A stretch of 64,000 nucleotides of DNA from Peptoniphilus stercorisuis (GTDB taxonomy: Bacteria; Bacillota; Clostridia; Tissierellales; Peptoniphilaceae). The DNA lies in contig NZ_JAGGLJ010000005.1 in NCBI RefSeq assembly GCF_017874395.1, forward strand, positions 62,001-126,000. Direction: 5' to 3'. Under the pieces are notes generated by a model, which was not told the origin of the DNA, ran no database searches, and worked only from the letters and a program-made list of their open reading frames with translations. Shown here one piece after another: positions 56,395 to 64,000 of the stretch; the first letter of the stretch is position 1, and each line of letters begins with the position of its first letter. Made by a program: the position numbers and the translations under genes.

Positions 56395-56495
56395 ACAATA
56401 ATTTTAAATGAACAAGTATAAAATAAAAGATTTATCTTCATTTGAAAACATTTACTTTTAAGAGAGTTTCTTTATTGAATTAATGTTCAAAACAT
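56395..56495. repeat. Intergenic repeat element, copy B
   Basis: It begins ACAATAATTTTAAATGAACA, continuing AGTATAAA, and ends GTTCAAAACAT at 56485-56495. The first 25 bases match copy A at 23 positions and the last 11 at 10. It is about 18 bases longer than copy A, and the interiors diverge. It lies upstream of the racemase gene. Confidence 0.5.
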
Positions 56496-56542
56496 AGTAT
56501 ATTAATAATATACGAAAATTTTATATATTAAAGAGGTGTTTT

Positions 56543-57217
56543 ATGAAAATCGGAGTTGTAGCAGGCACTCCCGTTGATACTAGAATGGGATCAAATGTAT
56601 TAAGAGAAGCAAATATAGACAATTTAGAGTTTCCTTTATCTAAAAACGCACGAGAGCAAACGTTATTACAATATAGTGGACAAGAATATATAGAAAACGC
56701 AACAGCAATGGCTATTAAAAAAGCAATTCATAATAATTGTGATGGTATTTTTTTATATTGTAATTCATTATCATCAAGTATTGATTATAAGAAACTAGAA
56801 AATAATTTTAAAATACCTATAATTACCCCTTTAGAATGTTATACTAAGTACTCTAAAGAATATAATACTTTAGCAATTCTTTCTGCAAATGGAAATTCTG
56901 CAAAAGAAATTGAAAGAATTTTAAAAGATTCAAATAAATTTAATAATTCTATTTTAATAGGTAATATGATGTTAGTTGAATCAATTGAAGAAAAATTATT
57001 AGCTGAAGATATAATAGATGTTCTTGCACTAGATAGTATGGTAGAATATCTTGAAAAAGTTAATTATAATAATAATAAAGTTGAAGCAATTATACTTGGT
57101 TGTACTCATTTTCCATACATAAAAAATGAACTAAAAAAATTAACAAAATTAGATATTTTAGATCCTAAAGATGATATGATTGAAATGTTAAAATTTAAAT
57201 TAAATAAAATAGCTTGA
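56543..57217 (+). CDS. Aspartate/glutamate racemase-family protein
   Basis: The 224-residue protein has the Asp/Glu racemase fold with two catalytic-type cysteines: FLYCNSLSSSIDY (about residue 73) and LGCTHFPYIKNEL (about residue 190). The second motif is the typical GCTHFP. The N-terminal VVAGTPVDTRMGSN is a variant of the substrate loop. Candidates are glutamate racemase for peptidoglycan, aspartate racemase, or a related family; size slightly below MurI (about 260) and the unusual N-terminus argue against simple MurI. AGAGGTG precedes the ATG. Confidence 0.8.
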   Translation: MKIGVVAGTPVDTRMGSNVLREANIDNLEFPLSKNAREQTLLQYSGQEYIENATAMAIKKAIHNNCDGIFLYCNSLSSSIDYKKLENNFKIPIITPLECYTKYSKEYNTLAILSANGNSAKEIERILKDSNKFNNSILIGNMMLVESIEEKLLAEDIIDVLALDSMVEYLEKVNYNNNKVEAIILGCTHFPYIKNELKKLTKLDILDPKDDMIEMLKFKLNKIA

Positions 57218-57245
57218 CAAATATCATTTAATGAACTATTATAAT
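57214..57245 (+). promoter_or_regulatory. Promoter of the T-box/trpP unit
   Basis: TTGACA (57214-57219) overlaps the racemase stop codon. The -10 is TATTAT (57237-57242, 17-base spacer) or TATAAT (57240-57245, 20-base spacer). Confidence 0.75.
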
Positions 57246-57246
57246 G

Positions 57247-57520
57247 TTTAATTAAATTATGTTATATGAAAATGTTGATTAGAAAATAGTAACTATAGAA
57301 AATTAATTTTAGAGAGTTAAGGTTTGGTGAAACTTAACATTAATATTTATAGTGAATGGGTCTATGAGTGCAAGGCGAATATAAGTAGCTAAGACGGTTC
57401 TCCCGTTATCGAGATAGGATATGTTAGTATCTGAAAAAAGATATACTTTTTATAAGTATAATTAGGATGGCACCGCGAATTTAACCATTTGTTCCTTTAT
57501 AGGGACAAGTGGTTTTTTTT
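57247..57520 (+). promoter_or_regulatory. T-box riboswitch, tryptophan-type
   Basis: This 274-base leader fills the gap before the transporter gene. Stem I contains AGAGAGTTAAGGTTTGGTGAAA (AG bulge and GGTG loop region, 57311-57332). The specifier position follows the usual GTGAA as TGG at 57357-57359, a Trp codon. The T-box sequence AGGATGGCACCGCG is at 57464-57477; its TGGC bulge would pair with a GCCA tRNA end, and tRNA-Trp normally has discriminator G. A terminator follows at 57482-57520. Uncharged tRNA-Trp would stabilise the antiterminator and switch the transporter on. Confidence 0.93.
57482..57520 (+). terminator. T-box-controlled terminator
   Basis: ACCATTTGTTCC pairs with GGGACAAGTGGT (two G-T pairs) around loop TTTATA, followed by eight T. 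Confidence 0.9.
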
Positions 57521-57559
57521 ATTTTCTATCACTTTTCAAAAAAAGAAAAGGAGAAAAAC

Positions 57560-58072
57560 ATGAAAACAAAAAATTTAGTACAAGCATCAATTTTATTGGC
57601 AATAGGGGCAGTTTTACATTTAGTCGTTCCAGGAATTATCAATGGTATGAAACCAGATTTTCTACTAGTAACAATGTTTTGTGCAATTATTATGAATGAT
57701 GATTTTAAGTCTACTTTAATTATAGGTATGGCAACAGGATTAATAGCTGCAGCAACTACAACATTTCCTAGTGGTCAAATTCCATCTATATTTGATAAAC
57801 TTATTTCTGCTTTTACATTTTTATCTTTATATAGATTAGTATTTAAAAATATAAAGAATAAAAAATTTGCTATGTTTATTAATACTTTCATTAATACTTT
57901 TATAAGTGGATTCGTATTTTTATTTTCAGCAAGTCAATTATTTGGAATAAATATTCCTGGTGGAATTTCTGTACTTTTATTAAGCGTTGTCTTACCTACA
58001 TGTTTCTTTAATGGGGCATTTGGTATAATAGTAGAAAAAATAATATTTATATATAATAAAGTATCTATTTGA
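57560..58072 (+). CDS. trpP: Tryptophan transporter TrpP-like
   Basis: This membrane protein of 170 residues has about five to six hydrophobic helices, begins KTKNLVQASILLAIGAVLHL, and carries GMKPDFLLVTMFCAI and TTFPSGQIPSIFDKLISA, which resemble TrpP/YhaG transporters. The regulatory RNA upstream reads a Trp codon, supporting tryptophan uptake. I start at ATG 57560 behind AAAGGAG; the longer open frame from TTG 57509 lies in the terminator. It ends at its own terminator. Confidence 0.88.
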   Translation: MKTKNLVQASILLAIGAVLHLVVPGIINGMKPDFLLVTMFCAIIMNDDFKSTLIIGMATGLIAAATTTFPSGQIPSIFDKLISAFTFLSLYRLVFKNIKNKKFAMFINTFINTFISGFVFLFSASQLFGINIPGGISVLLLSVVLPTCFFNGAFGIIVEKIIFIYNKVSI

Positions 58073-58073
58073 A

Positions 58074-58119
58074 AAAAAGGCCAAGGGATTAATTGTAAAT
58101 TTTTCTTTTGGCTTTTTTT
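58074..58119 (+). terminator. Terminator after trpP
   Basis: AAAAAGGCCAA pairs with TTGGCTTTTTT (one G-T pair) across a 23-base loop, with a T run. Confidence 0.75.
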
Positions 58120-58193
58120 ATGGTTTTTATAAAAACGTTTATCTCATAAGAATATATGTTAAAATGATATTATAAATTTAAGGAGGTTTAATT

Positions 58194-60329
58194 ATGAAAA
58201 ACACTAAGAAGATATTATCTTTAGCATTATCACTAATAATAACAACAACAAGTTTTGTTGGAGTTTATGCTAAAGAAGAAGAGGAAAGTTCAGTATCTAA
58301 GTTACAATCAGTAAATCTTTTAGACAAAGACAATACTGAAGAAAAGCTACATAAAGATTTATCTCGTGCAGAAGGTCTAACTATGGTATTGAAGTCTATT
58401 GGATATTCTCAGGAAATATCTAAAGAAGAAGAAAATGTAAAGCTAAATCCTTTTGATGATGTTCCTGAATGGTTTAAAGGATATGCTGGTATAGGATCTG
58501 ATTTAAATTTAACTAATGGAAAAAGTGAAACCAAATACGATCCTAATTCTAATTTAAATAAAAAAGAATTTATAGCTTTCATTCTTAGATCTTTAGATTA
58601 TGATATTGAAAACTCTTATTCTAAAGCAGAAGAAATAGGAAAGAAAATCGGTCTATTATCTAAAGATGATAATATTAATTCAAAAATAACAAAAAAAGAA
58701 GCTGCAGAATATATTTTCTCTGCTCTAAATAAAGAAATTCAAAATGGAACTAAAATGACTCTTGGAGAATATTTAGTAAAATCTAATATTATTTCTAAAG
58801 AAAATGCGGATTCTATAGGAATTATTTTTGGAGAAGAAGATAATAAAAATGTTCATATTTTATACTTTAACGATTTCCACGGAAATGTCGCTGAAGAAAT
58901 AACAGGCAAAAAAAGAAATATGGGTATGGCTAAAATGGTTGGTTATGTAAATGAATTTAAAGAAAAACATCCAAATACTTTAGTATTATCAGGTGGAGAT
59001 AATTATCAAGGAACATCTGATTCAAATCTAACTATTGGTAAACCTGTAACATCTATGATGAAAGGTATGAATATAGTTGCTTCAGCTGTTGGAAATCATG
59101 AATTTGATTGGGGATCAGATAAAATAGAAAACTGGTCAAAAGATGGTGATTTTAAATATCTTGCTTCAAATATCTATGACACTAAAACAGATAAACCTGT
59201 TAGTTGGGCAAATCCATATATGATTATAGAAGAAGGAGATATAAAAATAGGTTTAATTGGACTTGCACATCCAGATACACCAACACTAACTAAAGCTGAG
59301 CATATAAAAGGATTCGAGTTTAGAGATCCTATAAAATCAGCTCAAGAATGGGTTGATTATTTAAATGCTGGAAAAGCAAAAGAAGGTAAACCTGATATTA
59401 TAATCGCTTTAACTCATATAGATTCAGATCAAGATGCAAAAACAGGAAATATTACAGGAAATGCTGCAAAACTTGCTAATGAAGTTAAAGGACTTGATTG
59501 TATTCTTTCAGCTCATTCCCACAGAAGCGTTAGCGGAAAAGTAAATGATATTCCTATTTTACAAGCTTATTGTTATGGAAGAGCTATTGGACAAGTAAAT
59601 ATAAATATTGATGATAATAAAGAAATAAATATTGAAACACAATTATTTCAAGGAAGCGATATTAAAGACAAAATTATAAAAAATACAGATTCTGATAATT
59701 TTTATATTAATCTTCAAAAAGAATTAGCTCCTATAAAAGGTGAAATTCTTGGTAAAGCAACTAAAGAATTTACACATGATAGGGCTACTAAGGGTTCTAA
59801 TACATTATTAGGAAGTTGGTCATGTAAAGCTATGGCTGAAAAAACTAATTGCGATATAGCTATTCAAAATGGTGGAGGATTAAGAAGAACTTTAAATGCT
59901 GGTGATATTACAATGGGCGATTTATATGAAATTATGCCTTTTGATAATTATTTAGTTACTATGGAACTTCCAGGTAAAGACTTAATAAAAGCAATAGACC
60001 ATGGAATAGATATGCCAAAAACTACAGATGGAGTTTTTAGTGGATTAAATGTAGAATATGATTCATCTAAAGAATATGGAAATAAAATAACAAAAATAAC
60101 TTTAGAAGATGGAACTCCTATTGATGAAAACAAAACTTATAAAGTTGTAATAAATGATTTTATGTTTACTGGTGGAGATGGATATGATTTTACAAATGCA
60201 AAAAATGTAGATGAAACTTATATTCCTATAAGAGATGTATTAGTAGAAGCTATAAAAGAAGCTAAAACTATTACTCCAGAAAATATTGATTATATAAAAG
60301 ATATTGAAAAAGTTTTAAAAGCTGCATAA
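58194..60329 (+). CDS. Surface 5'-nucleotidase with N-terminal SLH-like region
   Basis: Residues 1-27 are a signal peptide. Residues about 45-205 contain SLH-like repeats (FDDVPEWFKGYAGIGSDLNL, KYDPNSNLNKKEFIAFIL, ITKKEAAEYIFSALNK) that would hold the protein on the cell wall. The calcineurin-like phosphoesterase domain (about 215-470) has metal motifs FNDFHGN, SGGDNYQG, GNHEFDWG, LTHIDSD and ILSAHSHRS. The C-terminal 5'-nucleotidase domain (about 505-690) has QNGGGLRRTLNAGDITMGD and GGDGYDF. It probably hydrolyses extracellular nucleotides, or NAD in UshA-like relatives, to nucleosides for uptake. Confidence 0.92.
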   Translation: MKNTKKILSLALSLIITTTSFVGVYAKEEEESSVSKLQSVNLLDKDNTEEKLHKDLSRAEGLTMVLKSIGYSQEISKEEENVKLNPFDDVPEWFKGYAGIGSDLNLTNGKSETKYDPNSNLNKKEFIAFILRSLDYDIENSYSKAEEIGKKIGLLSKDDNINSKITKKEAAEYIFSALNKEIQNGTKMTLGEYLVKSNIISKENADSIGIIFGEEDNKNVHILYFNDFHGNVAEEITGKKRNMGMAKMVGYVNEFKEKHPNTLVLSGGDNYQGTSDSNLTIGKPVTSMMKGMNIVASAVGNHEFDWGSDKIENWSKDGDFKYLASNIYDTKTDKPVSWANPYMIIEEGDIKIGLIGLAHPDTPTLTKAEHIKGFEFRDPIKSAQEWVDYLNAGKAKEGKPDIIIALTHIDSDQDAKTGNITGNAAKLANEVKGLDCILSAHSHRSVSGKVNDIPILQAYCYGRAIGQVNINIDDNKEINIETQLFQGSDIKDKIIKNTDSDNFYINLQKELAPIKGEILGKATKEFTHDRATKGSNTLLGSWSCKAMAEKTNCDIAIQNGGGLRRTLNAGDITMGDLYEIMPFDNYLVTMELPGKDLIKAIDHGIDMPKTTDGVFSGLNVEYDSSKEYGNKITKITLEDGTPIDENKTYKVVINDFMFTGGDGYDFTNAKNVDETYIPIRDVLVEAIKEAKTITPENIDYIKDIEKVLKAA

Positions 60330-60335
60330 AATATT

Positions 60336-61496
60336 ATGAAAAAATTGTTATTTAATTTATTATTACTATTTATGTTTATTCCTGCAATAGTAAATGCTGA
60401 TTCTTTATCCTCAGATACAGATTTGAAAAAACATTATGATAGTGTAATAAATAATAGTGAATATTCAGTAATAAAAGCTAAAATAATAGATATAGAATAT
60501 GATGATACTAAAGAAAAAAGAGAAACTCCTTTAGAATCAGATATTAGATATCAACATTTAAAGATTAAAATATTAAATGGTACTCACAAAGAAGAAGAAT
60601 TAACTATAAGACATACTATAGAAAGAATTATGCCTGGAAGTTATATATTTAAACAAGGCGACAAAATTCTTCTTAGAATTACTGAAAATAAAGGGATTAT
60701 TGAAACTATTAAAATAGAAGAAAAAGTTAGAGATATAAATATTTTTCTAATACTATTATTATTTGTAATATTACTATTATTATTTGGTAAAATAAGTGGA
60801 TTAAAAACATTGATTTCTTTAATCTTTACAATTGGAACAATTATTTTAATATATATACCATTAATTTTAAATGGATTTAGTCCAATTTTAGCTTCTATAT
60901 TAGTTTCAATATTATCTATTGTAGTAACTCTTTTAATAATAAGTGGAAATAATAAAAAAACCTATGTTGCAATAATTTCAACTTCAATTGGAGTAATATT
61001 TTCAGGTATAATTGCTATATTATTTGGAAAATTTGCCTCATTAACAGGTCTTTCAGAGGATAGTGCAATAAGCCTTGCTTATATACCGCAATATAGAAAT
61101 TTAAACTATCAAGGGATATTATTTGGAACTATTTTAATAGGAGCTATAGGAGCTATAATGGATGTTGCAATATCAATAGCTTCATCTCTTTGGGAAATCA
61201 AAGAAATAAATTCAAATATAAATAAAAATGAAATGATTAAATCAGGATTTAATATAGGTAGAGATATTTTAGGATCTATGTCTAATACTTTAATACTTGC
61301 CTATGTAGGTACAACTCTTCATTTGATAATGTTATTTATTGTATATAGAGTTAAGTTTATAGAAATTATAAATTTAGATTCAATTGCAACAGAAATAATA
61401 AGAGCAATGGCTGGTAGTATAGGACTTATTATTACAATACCTATAACAGTCTTAATATCAACTTTTGTTTATATTGAAAAAAAACCTATGTCTTAA
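60336..61496 (+). CDS. YibE/F-family membrane protein
   Basis: Residues 1-21 look like a signal peptide, followed by an extracellular beta domain (about 30-125) and seven to eight transmembrane helices (about 132-380). GKISGLKTLISLIFTIG, LAYIPQYRNLNYQGILFGTI, GAIGAIMDVAISIASSL and MSNTLILAYVGTTL are typical of the YibE/F family. Its biochemical function is not known. It follows the nucleotidase gene by 6 bases and is likely co-transcribed. A bidirectional terminator lies at its end. Confidence 0.93.
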   Translation: MKKLLFNLLLLFMFIPAIVNADSLSSDTDLKKHYDSVINNSEYSVIKAKIIDIEYDDTKEKRETPLESDIRYQHLKIKILNGTHKEEELTIRHTIERIMPGSYIFKQGDKILLRITENKGIIETIKIEEKVRDINIFLILLLFVILLLLFGKISGLKTLISLIFTIGTIILIYIPLILNGFSPILASILVSILSIVVTLLIISGNNKKTYVAIISTSIGVIFSGIIAILFGKFASLTGLSEDSAISLAYIPQYRNLNYQGILFGTILIGAIGAIMDVAISIASSLWEIKEINSNINKNEMIKSGFNIGRDILGSMSNTLILAYVGTTLHLIMLFIVYRVKFIEIINLDSIATEIIRAMAGSIGLIITIPITVLISTFVYIEKKPMS

Positions 61497-61510
61497 GACA
61501 TAGGTTTTTA
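61478..61510. terminator. Bidirectional terminator between yibE/F and fumC
   Basis: AAAACCTATGTCTT is directly followed by its complement AAGACATAGGTTTT (61481-61508), flanked by A and T runs, and serves two convergent genes. Confidence 0.93.
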
Positions 61511-61519
61511 ATTTATTGA

Positions 61520-62884
61520 TTAAATCATTTCTTCAGGTTTAACATATTCATCAAATTCTTCTTCTTTTAAAAATCCAAGTTCTACACAAGATTCTTTTAA
61601 AGATAAATTATTTTCATGAGCATATTTAGCAACTTTTGCAGAATTGTCATATCCAATCTTTGGACTAAGTGCTGTTACAAGCATAAGTGAATTATGCAAA
61701 TAATAGTCTATCTTTTCAATATTTGGTTTAATGCCAATTGCACATTTTTCATTAAATGAATTTATAGCATCAGTAAGTAATCTTACAGAGTTTAAAAAGT
61801 TATATATTATAACAGGCATAAATACATTAAGTTCAAAATTTCCTTGAGAGGCAGATATACCTATTGTAGTATCATTGCCCATTACTTGAACTGCAACCAT
61901 TGTCAATGCCTCACATTGTGTTGGATTAACTTTTCCTGGCATTATAGAAGAACCTGGTTCATTAGAAGGGATTATTAATTCAGATAATCCACATCTTGGT
62001 CCACTAGAAAGCCAACGAACATCATTTGCTATTTTCATTAAGTTTGCAGCTAATGCTTTTAATGCACCATGAGCATAAACTAATTCATCTTTACTTGTTA
62101 GTGCATGAAATTTATTTTCTGCAGATTTAAAATCAAACTTTGTATTTTGTGCTATTTCTCCAGATACATATTCTCCAAAGTTTTCAGGAGCATTAAGACC
62201 AGTTCCTACAGCTGTTCCTCCAATAGCAAGATTTAAAAGTCCCTTAGAACTTTCTACTATCATATCTCTTGTCACTTCTAACATATTTCTCCAGCCACTA
62301 ATTTCTTGAGATAGTTTAAGTGGAGTAGCATCTTGTAAATGAGTTCTGCCTATTTTTATTATATCTGAATATTTTTTTTCTAATTCTTTAAATGTATTAA
62401 TAAGTTTATTTATAGCAGGGATTAATTTTGTATTAATTTCAATAGTAGCTGCTATATGCATAGCTGTTGGGAAAGTATCATTTGAACTTTGTGACATATT
62501 TACATGATCATTTGGATGTAATACTTTTTCATTTGCTATTTCATTTCCTCTGTTTGCAACTACTTCATTAATATTCATATTAGATTGAGTTCCACTTCCA
62601 GTTTGAAAAACCATAAGAGGAAAATGTCTATCTAAAGCTCCTGATATAATTTCATTAGTAACTTCAACAATTAAATCTTTTCTTTTATCATCTAATTTAC
62701 CAAGTTTATTATTTGTTATAGCACAAGCTTTTTTTAATTCAGCTAAAGCATGAATAACTTCTATTGGAATAGTATCTGTTCCAATTTTAAAATTTTCAAA
62801 ACTTCTTTCTGTTTGAGCTGCCCAGTATGCATCACTTGGTACCTTAATTTCTCCCATAGAATCTTTTTCAATACGGTAAGTCAT
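61520..62884 (-). CDS. fumC: Fumarate hydratase class II
   Basis: FumC interconverts fumarate and malate. Motifs are RIEKDSMGEIKVPSDAYWAA at the start, QTGSGTQSNMNINEVVANRG (about residues 98-117), HPNDHVNMSQSSNDTFPTAM, GRTHLQDATPLKLSQE and the signature GSSIMPGKVNPTQCE with the catalytic serine loop (about 310-324). About 454 residues is typical. I start at 62884, where AGGTGAT precedes ATG on the minus strand; a longer frame to 62908 would overlap aspA. It lies 4 bases after aspA, so the pair converts aspartate to malate. Confidence 0.95.
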   Translation of the reverse strand: MTYRIEKDSMGEIKVPSDAYWAAQTERSFENFKIGTDTIPIEVIHALAELKKACAITNNKLGKLDDKRKDLIVEVTNEIISGALDRHFPLMVFQTGSGTQSNMNINEVVANRGNEIANEKVLHPNDHVNMSQSSNDTFPTAMHIAATIEINTKLIPAINKLINTFKELEKKYSDIIKIGRTHLQDATPLKLSQEISGWRNMLEVTRDMIVESSKGLLNLAIGGTAVGTGLNAPENFGEYVSGEIAQNTKFDFKSAENKFHALTSKDELVYAHGALKALAANLMKIANDVRWLSSGPRCGLSELIIPSNEPGSSIMPGKVNPTQCEALTMVAVQVMGNDTTIGISASQGNFELNVFMPVIIYNFLNSVRLLTDAINSFNEKCAIGIKPNIEKIDYYLHNSLMLVTALSPKIGYDNSAKVAKYAHENNLSLKESCVELGFLKEEEFDEYVKPEEMI

Positions 62885-62888
62885 TTTA

Positions 62889-64000
62889 TCACCTATTCTC
62901 CTTGCCAATTATTCCAGGTTTTATCATTAAATAAGGATCTAATATTTCATCTAACTTTTTTTCATCTAATAAATTATTTTTTAAAATTAACTCTCTAATA
63001 GATTCTCCAGATTTTAAAGCTTCATTAGCTATTTCTGCAGCTTTTTCATATCCTACATATGGATTTATAGCAGTAATTATACCTATAGAATGCTCTACAA
63101 GATGTCTACATCTTTCTTTATTTGCAGTTATATCTACAATACAATTTTCTGTAAGAGTTTTAACAGCTCCTGTAAGTGATGTTATTGATTCAAATAAATT
63201 ATAGAAAAGCACTGGTTCAAAAGCATTTAGTTCTAATTGTCCTCCCTCAGCAGCCATTGTAATAGTAGTATCATTTCCTATTATATTAAAGGCAACTTGA
63301 CTGACAACTTCTGGTATTACTGGATTAACTTTACCAGGCATTATAGAAGAACCATTTTGCTTAGGAGGTAAATTAAGTTCAAATAAACCAGTTCTTGGAC
63401 CTGAATTCATGAGTCTTAAATCATTACTCATTTTAGATAAATTAACAGCACAAGTTTTAATAATTCCTGATACATAAACATATACATCTAGATTTTGTGT
63501 ACCATCAATTAAATCTTCTGCTTGTTCTAAATCTATTCCACTTATTTTAGCTAAATTTGGAACTACATTTTTAACATAATCAACATCAGCATTAAGGCCT
63601 GTACCAATTGCAGTACCACCTAGATTTAATATTGAAAGTTCTTCAATAGCATGATTAAATCTTCTAATATCTCTTTTTATTCCTGCACTATAAGCTTTAA
63701 ACTCTTGTCCCATAGTAATAGGAATTGCATCTTCAAGTTGAGTTCTTCCCATTTTTATAACATCATCAAATTCCTTTGATTTTTTTATTAATTCATCATA
63801 TAAATTCTCTAGAACTGGAATCGATTTCTTTAAAAGCTTAATAGCTGCCATTTTTCCAGAAGAAGGGAACACATCATTAGTAGATTGTCCCATATTTACA
63901 TGGTCATTAGGGCTTACTACAGAATAATCTCCTTTTTCTCCACCTAAAATTTCAATAGCTCTATTTGCTATTACTTCATTTGCATTCATATTTGCAGATG
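62889..64000 (-). CDS. aspA: Aspartate ammonia-lyase, truncated by the window edge
   Basis: AspA releases ammonia from aspartate to give fumarate. The frame is open through the right edge: the codons before the first Met in view read Ser-Ala-Asn, giving SANMNANEVIANRAIEILGG, the family motif normally at about residue 95-115. So about 95-100 N-terminal residues lie outside. HVNMGQSTNDVFPSSG, GRTQLEDAIPITMGQEF and GSSIMPGKVNPVIPEVV are intact, and the Pro-Glu after VNPVI separates AspA from FumC. Its product is the substrate of FumC, encoded immediately downstream. Confidence 0.95.
   Translation of the reverse strand, partial: SANMNANEVIANRAIEILGGEKGDYSVVSPNDHVNMGQSTNDVFPSSGKMAAIKLLKKSIPVLENLYDELIKKSKEFDDVIKMGRTQLEDAIPITMGQEFKAYSAGIKRDIRRFNHAIEELSILNLGGTAIGTGLNADVDYVKNVVPNLAKISGIDLEQAEDLIDGTQNLDVYVYVSGIIKTCAVNLSKMSNDLRLMNSGPRTGLFELNLPPKQNGSSIMPGKVNPVIPEVVSQVAFNIIGNDTTITMAAEGGQLELNAFEPVLFYNLFESITSLTGAVKTLTENCIVDITANKERCRHLVEHSIGIITAINPYVGYEKAAEIANEALKSGESIRELILKNNLLDEKKLDEILDPYLMIKPGIIGKENR

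Overview
The window is about 27-28% G+C by eye, strongly AT-biased in codon choice (AGA for Arg, TTA for Leu), and densely packed with mostly plus-strand genes. It reads as chromosomal core sequence of a low-GC, anaerobic Gram-positive bacterium. The gene orders rnc-smc-ftsY...ylxM-ffh-rpsP-khpA-rimM-trmD-rplS, ruvCAB-spoIID-queA-tgt-yajC, recJ-rel-dtd and sepF-ylmH-lspA-rluD-pyrR, plus a SCIFF peptide and its radical-SAM maturase beside yajC, point to Clostridia in the broad sense. The very low GC, the RNase PH-RdgB fusion and the lack of sporulation genes other than a SpoIID-like protein suggest a Tissierellia/Peptoniphilaceae-type organism such as Parvimonas or a relative. That assignment is inference. 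I see no prophage, insertion sequence, CRISPR array or rRNA.

Layout. 1-5.8 kb: a PilM/PilN-like membrane protein, an AIR-synthase-related protein, a cell-wall amidase, an RNase PH-RdgB fusion and an acetyltransferase-like protein. 5.8-6.2 kb: two nearly identical tRNA-His genes, each with its own strong promoter. 6.2-19.3 kb: phospholipid synthesis (plsX, acpP), rnc, a radical-SAM protein, smc, ftsY, alr, and the SRP/ribosome-maturation operon ylxM to rplS. 19.3-23.6 kb: a GH18 cell-wall hydrolase, a zinc-dependent phospholipase-C-like protein, asnA and an unrecognised protein. 23.7-29.4 kb: ruvCAB, a SpoIID/LytB protein, queA, tgt and yajC (Holliday junction processing, queuosine synthesis, protein export). 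29.4-31 kb: the SCIFF six-cysteine precursor, an attenuator-like hairpin, and its maturase. 31-39 kb: recJ, rel, dtd, a metallo-beta-lactamase-fold hydrolase, a HemZ-like protein and an unusual MurE-like ligase. 39-43.4 kb: aspS behind a leader that looks like a decayed T-box, an RseC-like protein, and two unrecognised membrane-anchored coiled-coil proteins. 43.4-44.7 kb: a two-gene ThrE-type exporter on the minus strand. 44.8-52.9 kb: der, plsY, gpsA, an HlyD-like protein, yggS, sepF, ylmH, lspA, rluD and pyrR. 53-57.2 kb: a nucleoside-salvage island (MTAP-family phosphorylase, MtnA/eIF2B-type isomerase, FAD protein, Asp/Glu racemase) with two copies of an intergenic repeat at its edges. 57.2-58.1 kb: a tryptophan T-box riboswitch and a TrpP-like transporter. 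58.2-61.5 kb: a surface 5'-nucleotidase with SLH-like repeats and a YibE/F membrane protein. 61.5-64 kb: fumC and aspA on the minus strand; aspA runs off the right edge.

The most interesting items are the SCIFF system, whose 49-residue precursor is easily missed; the aspS leader, which keeps the T-box antiterminator/terminator skeleton but has lost the tRNA-acceptor-binding bulge; the Trp T-box, whose specifier and discriminator-pairing base agree; the MurE-like ligase lacking several hallmark MurE motifs; the repeat at the edges of the salvage island; and several unassigned membrane proteins. Many 5' ends were corrected by ribosome-binding-site position, and those choices are recorded in the entries. 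All homology statements come from recalled family motifs; no database search was possible.
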